A DNA stretch of 64,000 nucleotides from the NCBI GenBank assembly GCA_014925825.1, contig JACGCK010000052.1:124001-188000 (forward strand), in the 5' to 3' direction. Numbering within the stretch: the stretch's first letter is position 1; each line of letters starts with the position of its first letter. This document shows positions 34,391 through 47,644 of the stretch, one piece after another. The notes under the pieces are model-generated. The model saw only the letters and a list, made by a program, of their open reading frames with translations. It ran no database searches and was not told the origin of the DNA. This DNA comes from Pholiota molesta. Lineage: Eukaryota; Basidiomycota; Agaricomycetes; Agaricales; Strophariaceae. The position numbers and the translations under genes are program-made.

Positions 34391-37300
34391 TATATCGTTC
34401 TACACTGAATTCGAAAATGTTCCTTGCTGTCCAGCATGACTGATTTGGTGTCCGTTTTGTGGGCTCTTGGCCTCATCAGGCTATGTAGATAGACATGAAG
34501 GCTCTGCGGTGCCACTTTTCCTGAAGGCATGATTACTTAGTTTCATAATACCGCACTTTGGCTCTTGGCTTGGTACAGTGAATCCGAGAAAATTTGCTGA
34601 AACTTGAAAGGGATTTCTTAGCGATTCAATGCACGATATCGTGTGTTTTCCGAAATCCAGTCTGGAGTCTAGATCCCAAGCTCCATCATCATGACGAGTT
34701 GCGCTTTTGCCCGACACCGACACTCCACCAAGCCCCATTAAAATTATCTGACTGATCATCACGACTTGACAAGTCCTCCAAAATCAGACCATGTTGACCA
34801 AAATTAAAAGGACAACAAATGTCCGACACGTTCTCGAAATTAAAGTACGATCAATACAACAAACTGAGCAGGACATGTGTACCCACCCCGAGTAAGGTCA
34901 GTCCGTCGAACGTATATTAGATTCATGCAGACATCATATGCTGGGCAGGCGGAACGACAGACACGGATGTGTTATGTACGCCGCAGCGCCCAGGCGGAGG
35001 TATGGGTGAGAACAATCAAGCCGTACCAGCGTTGGCAGCCCGCTGCCTTTCCGAATGCTACTTACACAGACAAGGACTGCTCGATGGATAGATCGCCGGT
35101 GGATGCCGCTCCACGTCCACACCGAGGATGTCGTAGCGTAAGCGTTTCGCCCAATCATTCGATGGTTCTGCCGTGTATGTTGTAAGCGACTCGCGTGGAG
35201 ACAGCCCAGGTATTATTGGGCGGAACACACAGCGAAATGAGAACAAGGATAGGTATAAAGAAATCCTCGAGTGACGGAACGGTCGACTAGAAAAGACTAG
35301 AAAGGGAACAAAAGCATGCCGCAATGATGAAAGTGATTATGATCTTCTGACAGGGAATTCGGCGCAGGGACCCGTCGCATGGCTCAATATACATGAACGG
35401 ATCCGGGATAACCCCATGACGCTGTCTGTGGCACTTCCGATACGCGTCGTGGTCTATGACTGCGAGCGCTAGTGTTCAGGCCACAGGAACTAGCTTACCG
35501 CGTTTTGAAGGCGATAAAAAGTTTGCAATCTGGACAAAATCTGGACACTACGGAGTCCCGATGCCAGAGGATATGTTCCTGCCCGTGTATTCAATGCTGA
35601 TGGGCCCCGACACACCTTCATGGCTGAGTTATCAAGTGGTCTATTGTACCTGATTGATGCTCCACAAACCATCTGCTTATCTTGTTTTATCTAAAAAGTA
35701 ATGACGAAGTAAGCGCCGAAGCCGTCCCTGACTTTCTTGTATTGTGACGCGCTCCTTGTAATTATTCGCCGATGCTTGAGAATATACTTGTTATACGTTC
35801 ATGATCCACCTTAAGCACAAGGATCATTGAGCCCCTGTGGCATTTTGTTCTACTCCGCATCATTCTTGAGCTTGGTGCTACAACCAAAGCAATTGAAGTT
35901 GTACCGTAAATTCGATCCGACAGGTCGGTCGCAAGTCTAACTGAGCAGTGTTCATCTGCTTCATACTTGCTTGCGAGAGTCGAGGCACCTCACACATAAG
36001 TAGACTTTCACTTGGCCTGGACTTTGATTGGCCGTCGCCAAAATCTTGTGCTGCGTTTAAACCAACGTATGTCAGCACTCCATGAATCATGCCACTTTCT
36101 ATCCAGACCATCCCAAGTGAAAGCCTTTATACTTGAATCCGATCATGGGGCCTCACACATTCCACTCCAGTATTGCGCCAACAGGCGAATGTGCACTGCA
36201 GCCAATCATAGCCTGTGTTCCTTCGTGTGGCCGCGAGCCCCTCGAGGTGTAAATGCCCACGCATGGATCGATTGATCCAAACCGTGGAAGGGAATTGACC
36301 ATAGATGTCATCCAAAAGAAATATAATTAGACGCTTAGCCTCCGATTGGCTCTCTTCTGCGAGGCTCGAGCTTCGGCGACCCAACTTGAGTATGTAGATG
36401 CTGGAAGAATAAATATATTATGCGACGGGCACTGCAGGCCTGGACTGAATCTATTGATCAGTAGACACAGCTTTGAGTAGCTCTTGGAGGTATTGGGCCT
36501 CGGTCGCTCTATATTTTTAATAATGCTTGGGTTACAGATGGAGTTTAGGTGGTGGATTGTATGAGATGATCACGGCGTAAAATCTATCTAATTGGTGGCA
36601 CAGTACACAGTGCATCCGTGAAAAGTCTTTGCCCCATTTGAGGTACAGTCAAGGACAATCAGTGTAATCCATTAAATATGTGTGAAGAAGGATGGAGTGA
36701 TAGATCTCCTCTGTCTTTCGGGGTACTCTCATTGCGCCTTTACTTATTAGACTAAAACCTTGGAGATCTATTTGGTATGACTTTTTATTATTCAGTAAAT
36801 GAGGGCCATAATTACTCGCATTTTGGATTTGCCTTCAGGCGATCCAGCACCAGCCTCAAATATACTATCCCCAAGCTTGCTGCACAACCAATATTAGGCG
36901 CCGATATTGACGGCATCAACCAAATTCGATGTGATCGATTGATCACTGATCGATCAACGCTATAGTGCCCAAATAGTGCCACCGATGTGCCGCTGCTTTA
37001 CCGCGGGAAGGAATTGTAATTACACATTAATATTTGAGCAATCTTCTCCATAGTTCTGATACCGGAAGCGCAAGAATCCTGAGGAAAGTTGAGAGTTGGA
37101 CGTTTCATAACAAGAGCTCAAAAATAGCAAGTCCAGGACAAAGGCGCTTCGTGACTATGAGCAAGAATGTCATGTAAAGTGTCAAGCATGTCAAGCTCAA
37201 CATTATTGTCATACTCAAGGTGTCACAACCATTACAGAGTAATTATACCCCAGATCTATTCTGAATCTTGCCAAATCGATCCTTGGCATATCTCTTTGAA

Positions 37301-38189
37301 GCCTTTCAAAACTGTAATGAAACTACGCCCTGAGGCCTGACCCCTTGAGATCTCTGATTCTTGAAAGTTATTGAGCTGTCCCAGATATGTATCGACTGAG
37401 TTTATTCGACTGACAGTCCTAACATGATTAGAGATATACTTACAGGCTGAATGGCATAGACGTTGTTTTATGGCGTGGAAATTTGGCCAAACACCGGTCA
37501 AACATGTGCACAACATGCGCATAACGGCTCGCAGTGAACACCAACATCATCTAGAGGAAACGTGTCAGAGTTGCAGCTTTTCCTGGCGTTTACGTCCAAT
37601 TCCCATTCATCTATTCATCATGGCAAGGACAAAGGCCATCGTTTCTCGCTCAAAGGCATCATCCTCGGGAACGGCGCTGCAGACCCTCAGAAAGGATCCC
37701 GCGTAAATTTTTTGGCCAGATTATCAAATGCACTAGTACTGACTACATTCGATCTCAAGTCGACAAGCTAAGATACGTGCTGAAGCAGAAGAAAAAGACC
37801 GTCTTGCCTTGCGTACCGTCTGTGGCAGTAACTTATCAGTGTATCATAGTAACTAAATGACTGTCGCTGTCTCAGAAGTCCGACAGATATATGGTCTTGA
37901 GGAGCGCGACAAAGGAAAAGTAATATAGCAGACCCGAGGATCAGACTTGGTTTCTTCGACCATCGGTGTTTCAACCATGAACTATGTATCCCTGGTATCA
38001 ACATCCAACTACGTAGCGCCAGGAGGATTTGTCGACAATTATGGTTCTTTGGGATAAGGAGCTGAGTGGCCATGGTTCAATTCGACCATGTAGGTATGTT
38101 GCTGGAACTCATTGGGTCTTACATCTACATTACGCTAACGTGGGTCAATTCAAGCTACCTCATCCTCATCCATATTTATTGGTATCCAA
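34391..38189. other. gene-poor stretch, no confident gene
   Basis: Only short frames occur. Three were looked at: 34481-34762 (minus, LGGVSVSGKSATRHDDGAWD), 35456-35653 (plus, LPRFEGDKKFAIWTKSGHYG, about 210 bp downstream of a TATAAAG box) and 37562-37771 (plus, containing SLKGIILGNGAADPQ, reminiscent of serine carboxypeptidases). None has supporting neighbouring exons that I can join. Decayed gene pieces are likely. Confidence 0.4.
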
Positions 38190-40881
38190 TTAGACAAGGT
38201 TCTCCGCGCCTCTATTTTCGTCGGAAACTAGGGTATCGTCTATCCTCGCATTCGGTCGAGGTAGTTGTTCAGTTTGGAGATCTAACGGGCAAGTTATGTT
38301 CCTCCGCGATGGAGGTACCGGATCGTCCAACTGGGAGCTCGAGCGATGATGGCCAGTCGGTGTTTCCCGACTGCGAATGCTGCCTCTCTGCGGCTGCGCG
38401 CTACCGGTCGAGCGCGAAACATACGACTCCCGATCTGAAGAAAACAAGATATCCCACCACTCCTCTGAAAACAAGGGCAGCTTTTGGTCCTCGTCATATT
38501 CGCCATCGGCCTTCCACGGCTGGTACTGGCTACCCCTCAATGCGATGGTATCCCTACATCGAAGGAGAGAAGGGATGAGGACACCGATATTCTCGTTAAG
38601 TCTTTCGTGATCTGGCAGGAGGCGCCTGCAGGATTGGGTGTATAGAGCCGCGGGATAGTAGATGCACTCGAGGATTTGTGCATTTTCGCTTTCAAGAAGA
38701 TTTTTCAAAATGTCATTGATGAGATGGAAGGTGTTCAGTATTTGTTTCAGTGTGTCGGAATGAATGTTCTTGTTGGTGAATTCGCTGTCGATTTCTTTCC
38801 AAAAGTTCCATATGTACTCCCGAATAAATCGATGCCCATGGAAGCTACCTTTAAAGTCGATATCGACAGCATTTGGGCTACCAAAAGCCCTGAAGTATAA
38901 ATCAAGGGTGAGAGCCCATTGGGTGGTAAACGCTGGTTATATCGATAATGCGACGAAATCAATAATAATGATCAGGTGCGGCCGACAAGTGCACTCACGT
39001 TGGTCTTTGTCGTCGAATATTTTCATCACATACAACTCATCAGCTGCAAAAAGGACGTCCGGTGGACCATCTTCCGAACTATTCAACATACGCGTGAGGT
39101 GTGGCTGGCTATATAAGAACCTGAGAAGTCTAAAGGATAACTCTGCCAGATGCCGTGACAATCGAGGAGAAGAAAGGTCCAAATCATATAACTTGGAATA
39201 GGCAAAGTTGAGCACGACAAAAGCGTTCTCTTCCCATAGCAAAGAAAGGGTAGGGTCTTGGATGATATCCGGGAATGGGCTCAAGGGTGTAAGTGGATTA
39301 TACCCTAGGAGCGTTGTTAAGTAAGCATTTCGAGTCCGTGCGGCTTTAATTTGCTCATCGCCACGGAGTTGGTTAATGGAAGAAGGATCGAGGGCGCAGT
39401 GATACGCCGTAAAGATTGGCGACTCAAAATCAGCGTTCATATTGACATCGTCCTTCGTGAGTTCTTTGCAGAGTCCCAGAATAGCGTCGTAGATAGCTCC
39501 GTGGTCCTGATGATCAAAACGGTTTCGATAGAGCCAGCTATCTGGACTACAGGTGCTCTGAAAATAATTGTCACGGACTGATAACCACACTAAGTCAAAA
39601 TCGAATGAGGACGTAACACTCCAAAACCCGTAGATATGGCGTGTCATATAGCCGAAACCATCCCAGGGTTTCGATTGATTCAGCCTTAAAAGCGCGAAGA
39701 AAGGTGACCGATGGAGATATGTCAGATTAATCGCGGGCAGTGAATGGATCATTCTCATGAAAGATTGCCAAATTGACTGGCAGAAACGTGAGTGGACAAT
39801 CTGGCCGGGGAGAAGACAGAGACGCATGATTATCCAGTAGATCGTGGCAAATGTGAAAGACGTCACAACAAATACAAGCTTGGAGGATGTGATCAATCGA
39901 CGGAAAGCCCTCGACTGAGGTGATTTGTAGGGACACTGCACGGGAACTTCGTCGTTCAACTTCAGGTAGGGGTGGTGTAGTATAAAAGCTTGGAGTGTCG
40001 GAAGCATGGTGGTAAGGAGCAGGAAGACCAGGGTAAGGCCTATGACTATCGCGACAGGGATGACGACATGGATATCTATATTCAATAGGAAGTCAATGAC
40101 CCCAACAAAGAATAGAATGAGAGCTGATTGGAGTATAAGAGGCAGCGCGGAGAAGATTTCTGGAACGCGCCATTTTTCAAGGGCCTCTGATCGCATGTGG
40201 ACAGCGGCAAAGGTATTTTGGGGTGTGAATGAACCAGTATAGGCTTGGTGTTCCCTCAACCATTGGAGAGAGACGATGCCGATGAGAACAGTGGCAAGGC
40301 TGAGGATGAGACTCATGAACATGAAAATATTGACGCGGACAGTTGATAGCGTTGGAGAGAATGCAGGCTGTGAGATTGGAATCGCCTCGGTGTTGTTGTT
40401 TTGAGAGTTCTGAAGATTGTTGGCAATCGTTGAGAGAAGTAGAATCATTGTGTTGCTGGGATCTTGCTGAAGGCCCTTATAGGTCTCGATAGTAAACGCG
40501 GTCACCACAGCCGAGAAAAGACCCGCCTGAGGATGCGACGCAATCATTTAATAATATTAGAATAGAAGTTGGACTGCAGCACGCACGAATATCAATAAGT
40601 TCTGAACTTCATCCTTCCATGCCTCGCATTGCGCTTTATCCCTTTCCAATATCGGTGCTAGCAGAATCTGCCACGGATCGCCTTCGGGAGCAGGTAATGG
40701 ATATTGATAAGGCTCCCCACATTGCCATGCTCGAGGACTCTCCTAGGGTCTGTCATTCCGAGTGTTCGGTGTGTCAATAGTCTTGAATACATACCTCGTT
40801 GTTTAATTGCCGGCCTTCTTCCTCCTTTATTGCGGTGTGCGTCGACTGCAAAGTGTTAAAATGATGAAAATCTTGGGTCAT
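38190..40881 (-). CDS. DUF6535-family multi-pass membrane protein
   Basis: Function unknown; the family is abundant in agaricomycetes. Exons: 40795-40881, 40587-40742, 38999-40526 and 38190-38932, adding up to 837 aa with all phases consistent. Start MTQDFHHFNTLQ. The family core begins in exon 2 (GDPWQILLAPILERDKAQCE) and continues AGLFSAVVTAFTIETYKGLQ in exon 3. Several hydrophobic spans follow (VNIFMFMSLILSLATVLIGI, ALILFFVGVIDFLL, VVIPVAIVIGLTLVFLLL). After these comes a long soluble region of more than 500 residues, ending in a Ser/Arg-rich low-complexity tail. The acceptor of exon 4 was placed at ACCAG near 38933 because it keeps the frame (TTQWALTLDLYFRAFGS). Confidence 0.85.
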
Positions 40882-41190
40882 GTACGCATTACTAGCATGT
40901 AAGCACTAGCTGTAAGTATTCTCACCATTGATGGTTTCAGTCGTAAGTAGGAATAGAAGTGAATGGTAAGTCCGTAAGTAACATTATTTAGTAACCTTTT
41001 CCAACTTCGATTTGGTTAATCAAACTTTTCAACCTCCGAAAGAATAGCCGAGACGGGCAAGACGGGCAAGACGAGCGAATAATACGCTCGCATTTTATTT
41101 AGCACCATAAACAGATAAATTTGAGATTCCATATATCCTACCATTGCATGTGAACAAAGCTTCCAAATGCAACTTTCGACTTTCTTATAT

Positions 41191-43310
41191 TTAATACGTG
41201 CTTGAAAGCCCTTCATCGCGCATGATTTGTTCAAACATTTGTGCCGCAGCTTGACCATACGCCAATTTACCATACTTCCCAAGCATCAGACGTATACATA
41301 ATTTAGTTCAAAGTGAATGGCACACCTTGTAAGCTGGAACTTCGTGTCCTGAGCCAAATATACGGACGTAAGAAAACTTTCCTGCATTTTTATAGAGTCC
41401 AGTTTCTTGACCAGCGACCGTGAACGAGCGGAACTCCTGGAGCTTGTAAAGCGGGGACCAAGTCGTTTTAAGGTCGTTAACCTGCCACGTAGATGGGGTT
41501 TAAAAATGACAACCAATATCCAGTAGAGGTACCTACCATAGCTTCAACTCCGTTGAAATTCAAAATGTAGTCCTACAACGGGTAGCCTTAGTGTATAGAA
41601 TTTTGTACGTAGATTTTCTGCATACCGCATCTCCGTCGTAGATAATCGTCCTGATCTGCGCAGTATTAGGAGGAGCGAGCGAATAAATCTTAATCAATAA
41701 AGCTCACTCCTGAGTTGATGACGAATTCAAGATCGGGTGCAGAGTTTCTCATCCAGTCACCTATACGAGAAATATTGAGTCTTCTTTCCACAGTTCTTAA
41801 CCATAGACTTACCAGTTTCTGCGAAATCACGGTAAACGGCATTACTCGATTGTGTCCAAGTTACCTCCCCGCCGATTTGAGAAGCGACCGCATTCAAATA
41901 TGTGGTGAGCTCAGGTGGGTAAGGATCAGGATTCTCAGCAAGAATGTAATAAACCTATATATACCGTTCGTGAGATGTATTGATTACTGTCAAATTCGAA
42001 GTCAACCACATACATCGTAGTTTCCTGCCAAAGGAGAAAGAATCTCATCGTTGCAGAAATTCTGTGCAGAGGAACAAATCGCATTGGTCCCGTTGGCGGA
42101 ATTGCAGGCGATGATCTGATGGCAGAATGAGAGGCGTTCATGTAAAACAGTAAGAGATGATTGAACTTACCATGTCTCGGCATCCAGTCACGGGAGTCGT
42201 CCAGGAGATGTTTGCCGCATCGATTTCAGCTTGGCTAACTAATGGATGATAGGGATTTACTGCAGCATAGGAGATGTAGCCGGGATATTGGATGAGAGGG
42301 TTCTAATGACAATTTGATTAAATGGGCCCAATACAATAAAGTACTACGATGCAACGTACCGTCAAACCATCTCCAATGCCAAGAATTTGGAGATTGAGTT
42401 TCTTTCCCTTTATCTTGCGTTCCAAAATAGCAAGATTCTGATTGAGGAAATACCTAAAACCAAGTCATAAGCAATTTATAACACTATGCATGCCAGGGGA
42501 CAATCACGCTGCGAAGGTAGGTCCGTAGTGCCCACCGTACGACTCAGTCCAAAGGCCAAGCTTGTTGGAACTCAAGTGAGAAAATCTAGCGTCAGAAAGA
42601 AATATTTGGAGGAAGGTCCAGACGTCAGCTGCAGCCTCCTCTGATGTTCCGACTTTGAGATCGCCATGGGAGAAGCCCACGCCAACAGGTTGGTCGATAT
42701 AGAGTACGTTGGCCTCGTTGTTCCACGAAAATGGGTTCAAGGTGACGGAAGTGCTATCGTTTGTAATTCTGCAAGGCCCATTCTCTTGAAGCAGGCCGAT
42801 CATACTTGAGCTTCCAGGCTATAGAAGGAATTCCAATTTAAAAGGTATAGAGTACGAGCATTGATGGGATCCTTACACCACCGTTAAACCATAGCACAAG
42901 GGGAGCATTCTTAGCATTCTTGCGAGCGGCAAAGAACCAGAACCTTGAACTTGTAATTAGAATGAAGTACTTTGAAGGCTAGAAAACTTACCAAATACTC
43001 TCTGTGGCAGTTATATCACCATATCCAGAGGCCTGAAAAACTCCGGGCGTTGTTTCTGGGGGAACATGTCATTTTACATTCGCAATGGATTTAGGAAACG
43101 CGGACCACATATCCCAGAATTTTCCACAACGCGCAGCTTTCCAGGGGTGGTCGTTACGTTCGCGAGCGTCGACGCCTCTAAAAGCTGGGAGAAGTGTGAC
43201 TCGGGGCCTGGTACCCCTCCAATGACGCCATCGACAATTGGAACCTGACCACTGGCCAGTACGCCAGTCCACGGTAGAAAATAAAACAAACAAGTCAAGG
43301 CAAGATGCAT
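41191..43310 (-). CDS. secreted serine carboxypeptidase (S10), paralogue 1
   Basis: Removes C-terminal residues from peptides, probably extracellular or vacuolar. About thirteen short exons. Start MHLALTCLFYFLPWTGVLASG is a signal peptide, followed by a short propeptide-like part (TTPGKLRVVENSG). Family blocks: FWFFAARKNAKNAPLVLWFN then GG|PGSSSMIGLLQENGPC, and YIDQPVGVGFS. The catalytic triad is visible: Ser in WTESYGGHYGP, Asp in IIYDGDADYILNFNG (split over two exons), His in SGHEVPAYK. C-terminal exon YGKLAYGQAAAQMFEQIM ends with TAA at 41191. The first intron has an unusual GTCCGC donor. A TATAAATG box lies about 50 bp upstream near 43360. Head-to-tail with paralogue 2. Confidence 0.88.
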
Positions 43311-44396
43311 CAATGAGCCTTTACGATAATAGAAAGACAAACGCTCATTTTCGGCGACATTTATATGGATAGTTTTATTTTTAGATACTTCTTCTAACTC
43401 ATTGGACGGGCCGTTTATCGTATTATCGCACATTTGTAGCACTTTTTCAGAACTTCTCTATCATGAATTTTGCGTTAAAGAAGGCTGGTTGCATGTGGCG
43501 CGATAAAGTTTAACATTGTTATACAAGCATATTATCTTTGAGGAAAGCGTAGATTCTGCACAAGATCGGGTTCGCAGAAGTTTATTGGTGTCATTTACGA
43601 ATGTAATACTTGTTGTCTATGTAGGCTAGTATGGCAGAAACTTTCTATCGATGAGCTTTTAGCCCAAAGGAAATCTACACCATTTTGCACAACAAGATAT
43701 TCAAGTCACAGGAAATAGCAAGAAAATAGAGGGGCGAAGAATGCTGTCCGATGACCGCCTTTGAGAGCGCTTGTACAATTGTGATCCATCCTGCGTAATT
43801 GTAAACGTGCTGCGAAGCATCTGCGGTCCGATTGAATGCCAGATCCTTGTCAAAATGTCAACTATTCAAAGGCTTCAGACTTCCGACCCAGGGCTTCTTT
43901 GAAAAAGAGAAGCCGTGGTTAGGTGTGGGCGGGCCACCATGGCCTTGTCATGTCCGGGCTCTATATCACTTATGTCTCGGTAGCGAAGTGGTATACAGAC
44001 TTATACAGGCATGCGATTGCAACAACTAGCCTGTGATGTGATCATCATGTGCGCAACTAAGTACCTATGACTCTTGAGTGATTCGCGGAGATGAGGGATA
44101 TAATCATGCTGGAGAACCAGTGTTCGAACCATTATTATGGCCATTTCTATGCAGATGAAAGTGCTCAAAGTTTTAAATCAGTTAATCGACATAGCCCTCT
44201 ATGCCACTAACAGTAACACTGAACAGTCAGTGAATTCAGAAGTTATTTGATTTTGGACAAACATCTGCTGTCTGAGGGCGGCAAGTGGTCAAAATCGTCC
44301 AGTATTACAACGTTTGCCCATCGTCTCCGAATCTTCGCATTCAGATACCACACATTCCCGTATTCAATACAGCGCAAGTAACTCATTTTGTTGTCT
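43311..44396. other. spacer between the two carboxypeptidase genes
   Basis: Upstream region of paralogue 1 and 3' flank of paralogue 2. No gene seen. Confidence 0.5.
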
Positions 44397-46519
44397 TCAT
44401 GTAGATGAAAGAGGTTGGTCAGCCATGATCTGTTCGAACATCTGTGACGCTGCCTGCCCAACTGCGAGCGTTCCGTACTATCACACACAAATTACCTTCA
44501 ATCAGCATTCGTCGACGAATTATTATATGTCTCGCACCGTATAAGCAGGGACCTCGTGCCCAGCACCATAAATACGGACGTATGAAAATGTTCCGGCATT
44601 CTTGAACTGACCGGTGGTTTGGCCGGCGACAGTGTATGGTTGGAATGCTTGTTGTTGGAACACCGGGGTTAAGGTTGTGTTAAGGTTTGCCACCTGCAAA
44701 GGTTGTAAGTAAAAAGAGAAGCCCTAGTATCTTGTAAGGATATCTACCATCGCTTCAACACCGTTGAAGTTGAGAATAAAATCCTGTTATACTTTTGTCA
44801 GAAAAGAGTCTCCAAAAGTAGGCGAAACCGTACAGCATCTCCGTCATAGACGATAGTGCGAACCTGGCGTCCTCAGAATTAGGTCGAAGTATTTGCGCGC
44901 ACAGCAAAAACACTCACTCCAGCATTAATGACGCTCTCGAGAAGAGGTCGCGAGTTCCTCATCCAGTCGCCTGCATATTCGTTTAGTCGTTTAAAGCCTC
45001 GCTCGCAGCCTTAACTGCTTACCAGTGGCAGCGAAATTGCTGTAAACGTTGTCGTTCGTTTCCTGCCACGTCGTTTCAGCCCCGATCTTGCTTCGGAGCG
45101 AGTTGATGTAATCCGTGAAATCGGCGGGGTAGGGATCAGGGTTCGCAGTAGGAACATAGTAGACCTGTGCCATTTTTTATTAGTTATCGCTGACCTCTTG
45201 AATAGAATAAAGGCTTCTGTATTACGTCGTAATCACCAGCGAGAGGCGACAGGATGTTGTTGTTGCAGAAGTTTTGTGCACTTGAGCAAACCGAATTAGA
45301 TCCGCCGTTGTTGCAAGATATGATCTGAGCCAGACGACAGATTAATATGAATCGTTGACTGGGTATTGGTCGTGTGATATACCTGGGCCTTGCATCCATT
45401 AGCCTCCGTGAAAGAATTGTTCGCTTTCTTGATCGTGGAAGATGAAACTAGGGGGTGATATGGATTGCTTCCGGCGTATGTGATATAACCTGGGTATTGG
45501 TTCAACGGATCCTGTTTTAAATGCTCCTTAACGTCGGGCATTTTTTCATTGCTATCGCACTCACCGTCAATCCATCTCCTACTCCGAGGACTTTCAATTC
45601 AGAGGAACTCCAGTAACAGTGCCAGCAGCAATGGCGGCGTTCTGGGAGAGGAAATATCTGGACCTTTACTGAGTACGTTTCGACAGGAGTAACGGATATC
45701 ACATACGCAGCAAATGTCGGACCATAATGTCCACCATACGACTCAGTCCAAATGGCAAGGTTATTCTTCGCGAACTTCGCGAACCTTGAATCCGAAAGGA
45801 AGATCTGCATAAATTTCCAAACGTCGGCCGCCGCCTGTTGCGACGTGCCGACTTTGAGATCTCCATGCGAGAAACCGACACCGACTGGTTGGTCTATGTA
45901 CAGCACGTTCGCGTTGTTGTTCCAGGAGAAGGGATTCAACGTCACGGAGGAGCTGTCGTTTGTGATTCGGCAAGGGCCGTGTTCTTGGAACAGACCAATC
46001 ATGCTTGAGCTCCCGGGCTGTGGATAGAGATCATTTGAGAAAACCGTATACGTTTGATGTAGATGCACTCACTCCGCCATTGAACCAAAGAGCCAGAGGC
46101 GCTGTGTCAGGATTATTGCGCGCTTCGAAGAACCAGAACCTAGGCAAAACGTTTGTAAATGATGAGAGATGATGTCTGTGATGCAGAACGCGCACCATAT
46201 GCTTTCCGTAGAGGTAAGATCGCCATATCCCGATGCTTGATTAACACCAGGAGTCGTCTCTGGGTATTATCTCGTCACAAAACTTGACATTGGTAATATG
46301 ATATTTAGACAAACCGCAGACGCCCGAGTTTTCCACCACACGTAGTTTTCCGGGGGTGGTGGCAGCGGTGCTCAAGTGGAGGATTTCGGATGTCTTGAAA
46401 GTCTTTGGAACGGTAGTTGGAACGCCTCCAAGAACACCATTGACGACGGGGAATTGACCCGCTAAAACACCTTGCAAGGGTATAACAGTTAAAGCTGACA
46501 GAAATGCAGAGAGATACAT
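44397..46519 (-). CDS. secreted serine carboxypeptidase (S10), paralogue 2
   Basis: Tandem paralogue of the previous gene with the same exon layout and spacing. Start taken at MYLSAFLSALTVIPLQGVLA (46519), a signal peptide; an in-frame Met seven codons upstream (46540) is possible. Blocks: GKLRVVENSGVCG, FWFFEARNNPDTAPLALWFN, PGSSSMIGLFQEHGPCR, YIDQPVGVGFSHGD. Triad: Ser in WTESYGGHYGP, Asp in IVYDGDADFILNFNG, His in GAGHEVPAYT. Cys-rich loop CSSAQNFCNNNILSPLAGDY is conserved. The last exon (GTLAVGQAASQMFEQIM) ends with TGA at 44397. Both genes look complete, so dosage or divergence in specificity is plausible. Confidence 0.88.
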
Positions 46520-47644
46520 GCTCGAAAACGCCAGTGGCAAGTTATGAATGAGTGGGCGGTCAGGTTTTGTTATCGACAGGTTATAAGTCAGCCGCCTATT
46601 TTTATTTCATGCTAGAGGTATACATCGCACTTGTGGACGATTCTGTCGCTATGAGGCGGATCTATAAGAAGACGACGGAAGGGTGGAGTCCATATGGTGG
46701 TCATCATGGTCATACTCCATCTCTATACGACGATGAAACAAATTTGAACGAAGTACGGAAGGAGTAAAGTAGATTGCGACCTACCTCGAGATATTTACCG
46801 TCCCTTTGGCGGGTGGAAACTCGACGGCAAAAATAGTGCAAGTAAAGCCTTGAAAAAAAGCTCTTTCAAGGGACAAAGTTCCCAGATACGACAAAGGAAG
46901 AGCTGCGACATGCGTCTGGTCAAACGGTATTTAAAACCTTGTCACGAATCAAGCTGGCACAGAGGGCGCCGTTCCCCGAAGAGCCACAGAGGAGCGAAAA
47001 GAATCATGCTGAACTCGTGTTGCTGATAAGCCCATAAGGTCCGTATAACTTCTTCGACATCATGCCCCCGTTTCTGAAAAGCAGTCATGTGGATTCAGAG
47101 GCGATTATCCGAACTAGTGTGGTCCAAGTGGCAGGTTTATTTATAACCCAAGTGGCAAGGGGGCGAATGTAACATCGCACCGTTGTATGTACCGGACGCT
47201 TCGCTATTCATAGCGCACCCAAACAGAAGGAAAATCATACATACATTTCTTTTGAGGCCTTTGGTCTAGCGGACGAGGTTTTTCTGGCATCACGTTTGCC
47301 CACTGGTCCAACTGAGTCACTGCCATGAACCATCAGTTCAACCATCAGTTGGCCTGCTGGGAGTCGAATATATATGTTTCAAATATCCAGAGATATCCAG
47401 AGAGAAGGAGCATGTTCCATTGTCCAAACGTTCAGGAAACAAGAATGCGTGAGGGCTGGGATTGGAGGAATTCATAGGTTTGGTTCAAGTTAGAACCAAG
47501 TTAGAACTGAAGCTACCGGAATTGTTTGGCACAACAGTCAGAACCAAACATTACCGAAAAGAGTGACACAAGCTGCACAAGATTGAATTCCAACGTCAAC
47601 TTTCAAGTCGCTTCCAAGTCTCCAAGAGTCCAGGACTAGTAAAA
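46520..47644. other. intergenic region, divergent promoters
   Basis: Lies between the start of carboxypeptidase 2 (minus) and the start of the CCDC137-like gene (plus), so both promoters should be here. A small inexact repeat GTTAGAACCAAG/TTAGAACTGAAG lies at about 47486-47515. No gene seen. Confidence 0.45.

Noticed and set aside
35456..35653. 65-codon frame downstream of a TATAAAG box
   Set aside because: Plausible first exon, but no continuation, no acceptor-linked exon and no recognised motif; kept only as a note in the gene-poor region.
37620..37706. Frame starting MARTKAIVSRSK, resembling a histone H3 or CENP-A tail
   Set aside because: Only the first five residues match. The frame stops after 28 codons and no histone-fold sequence follows in any frame.
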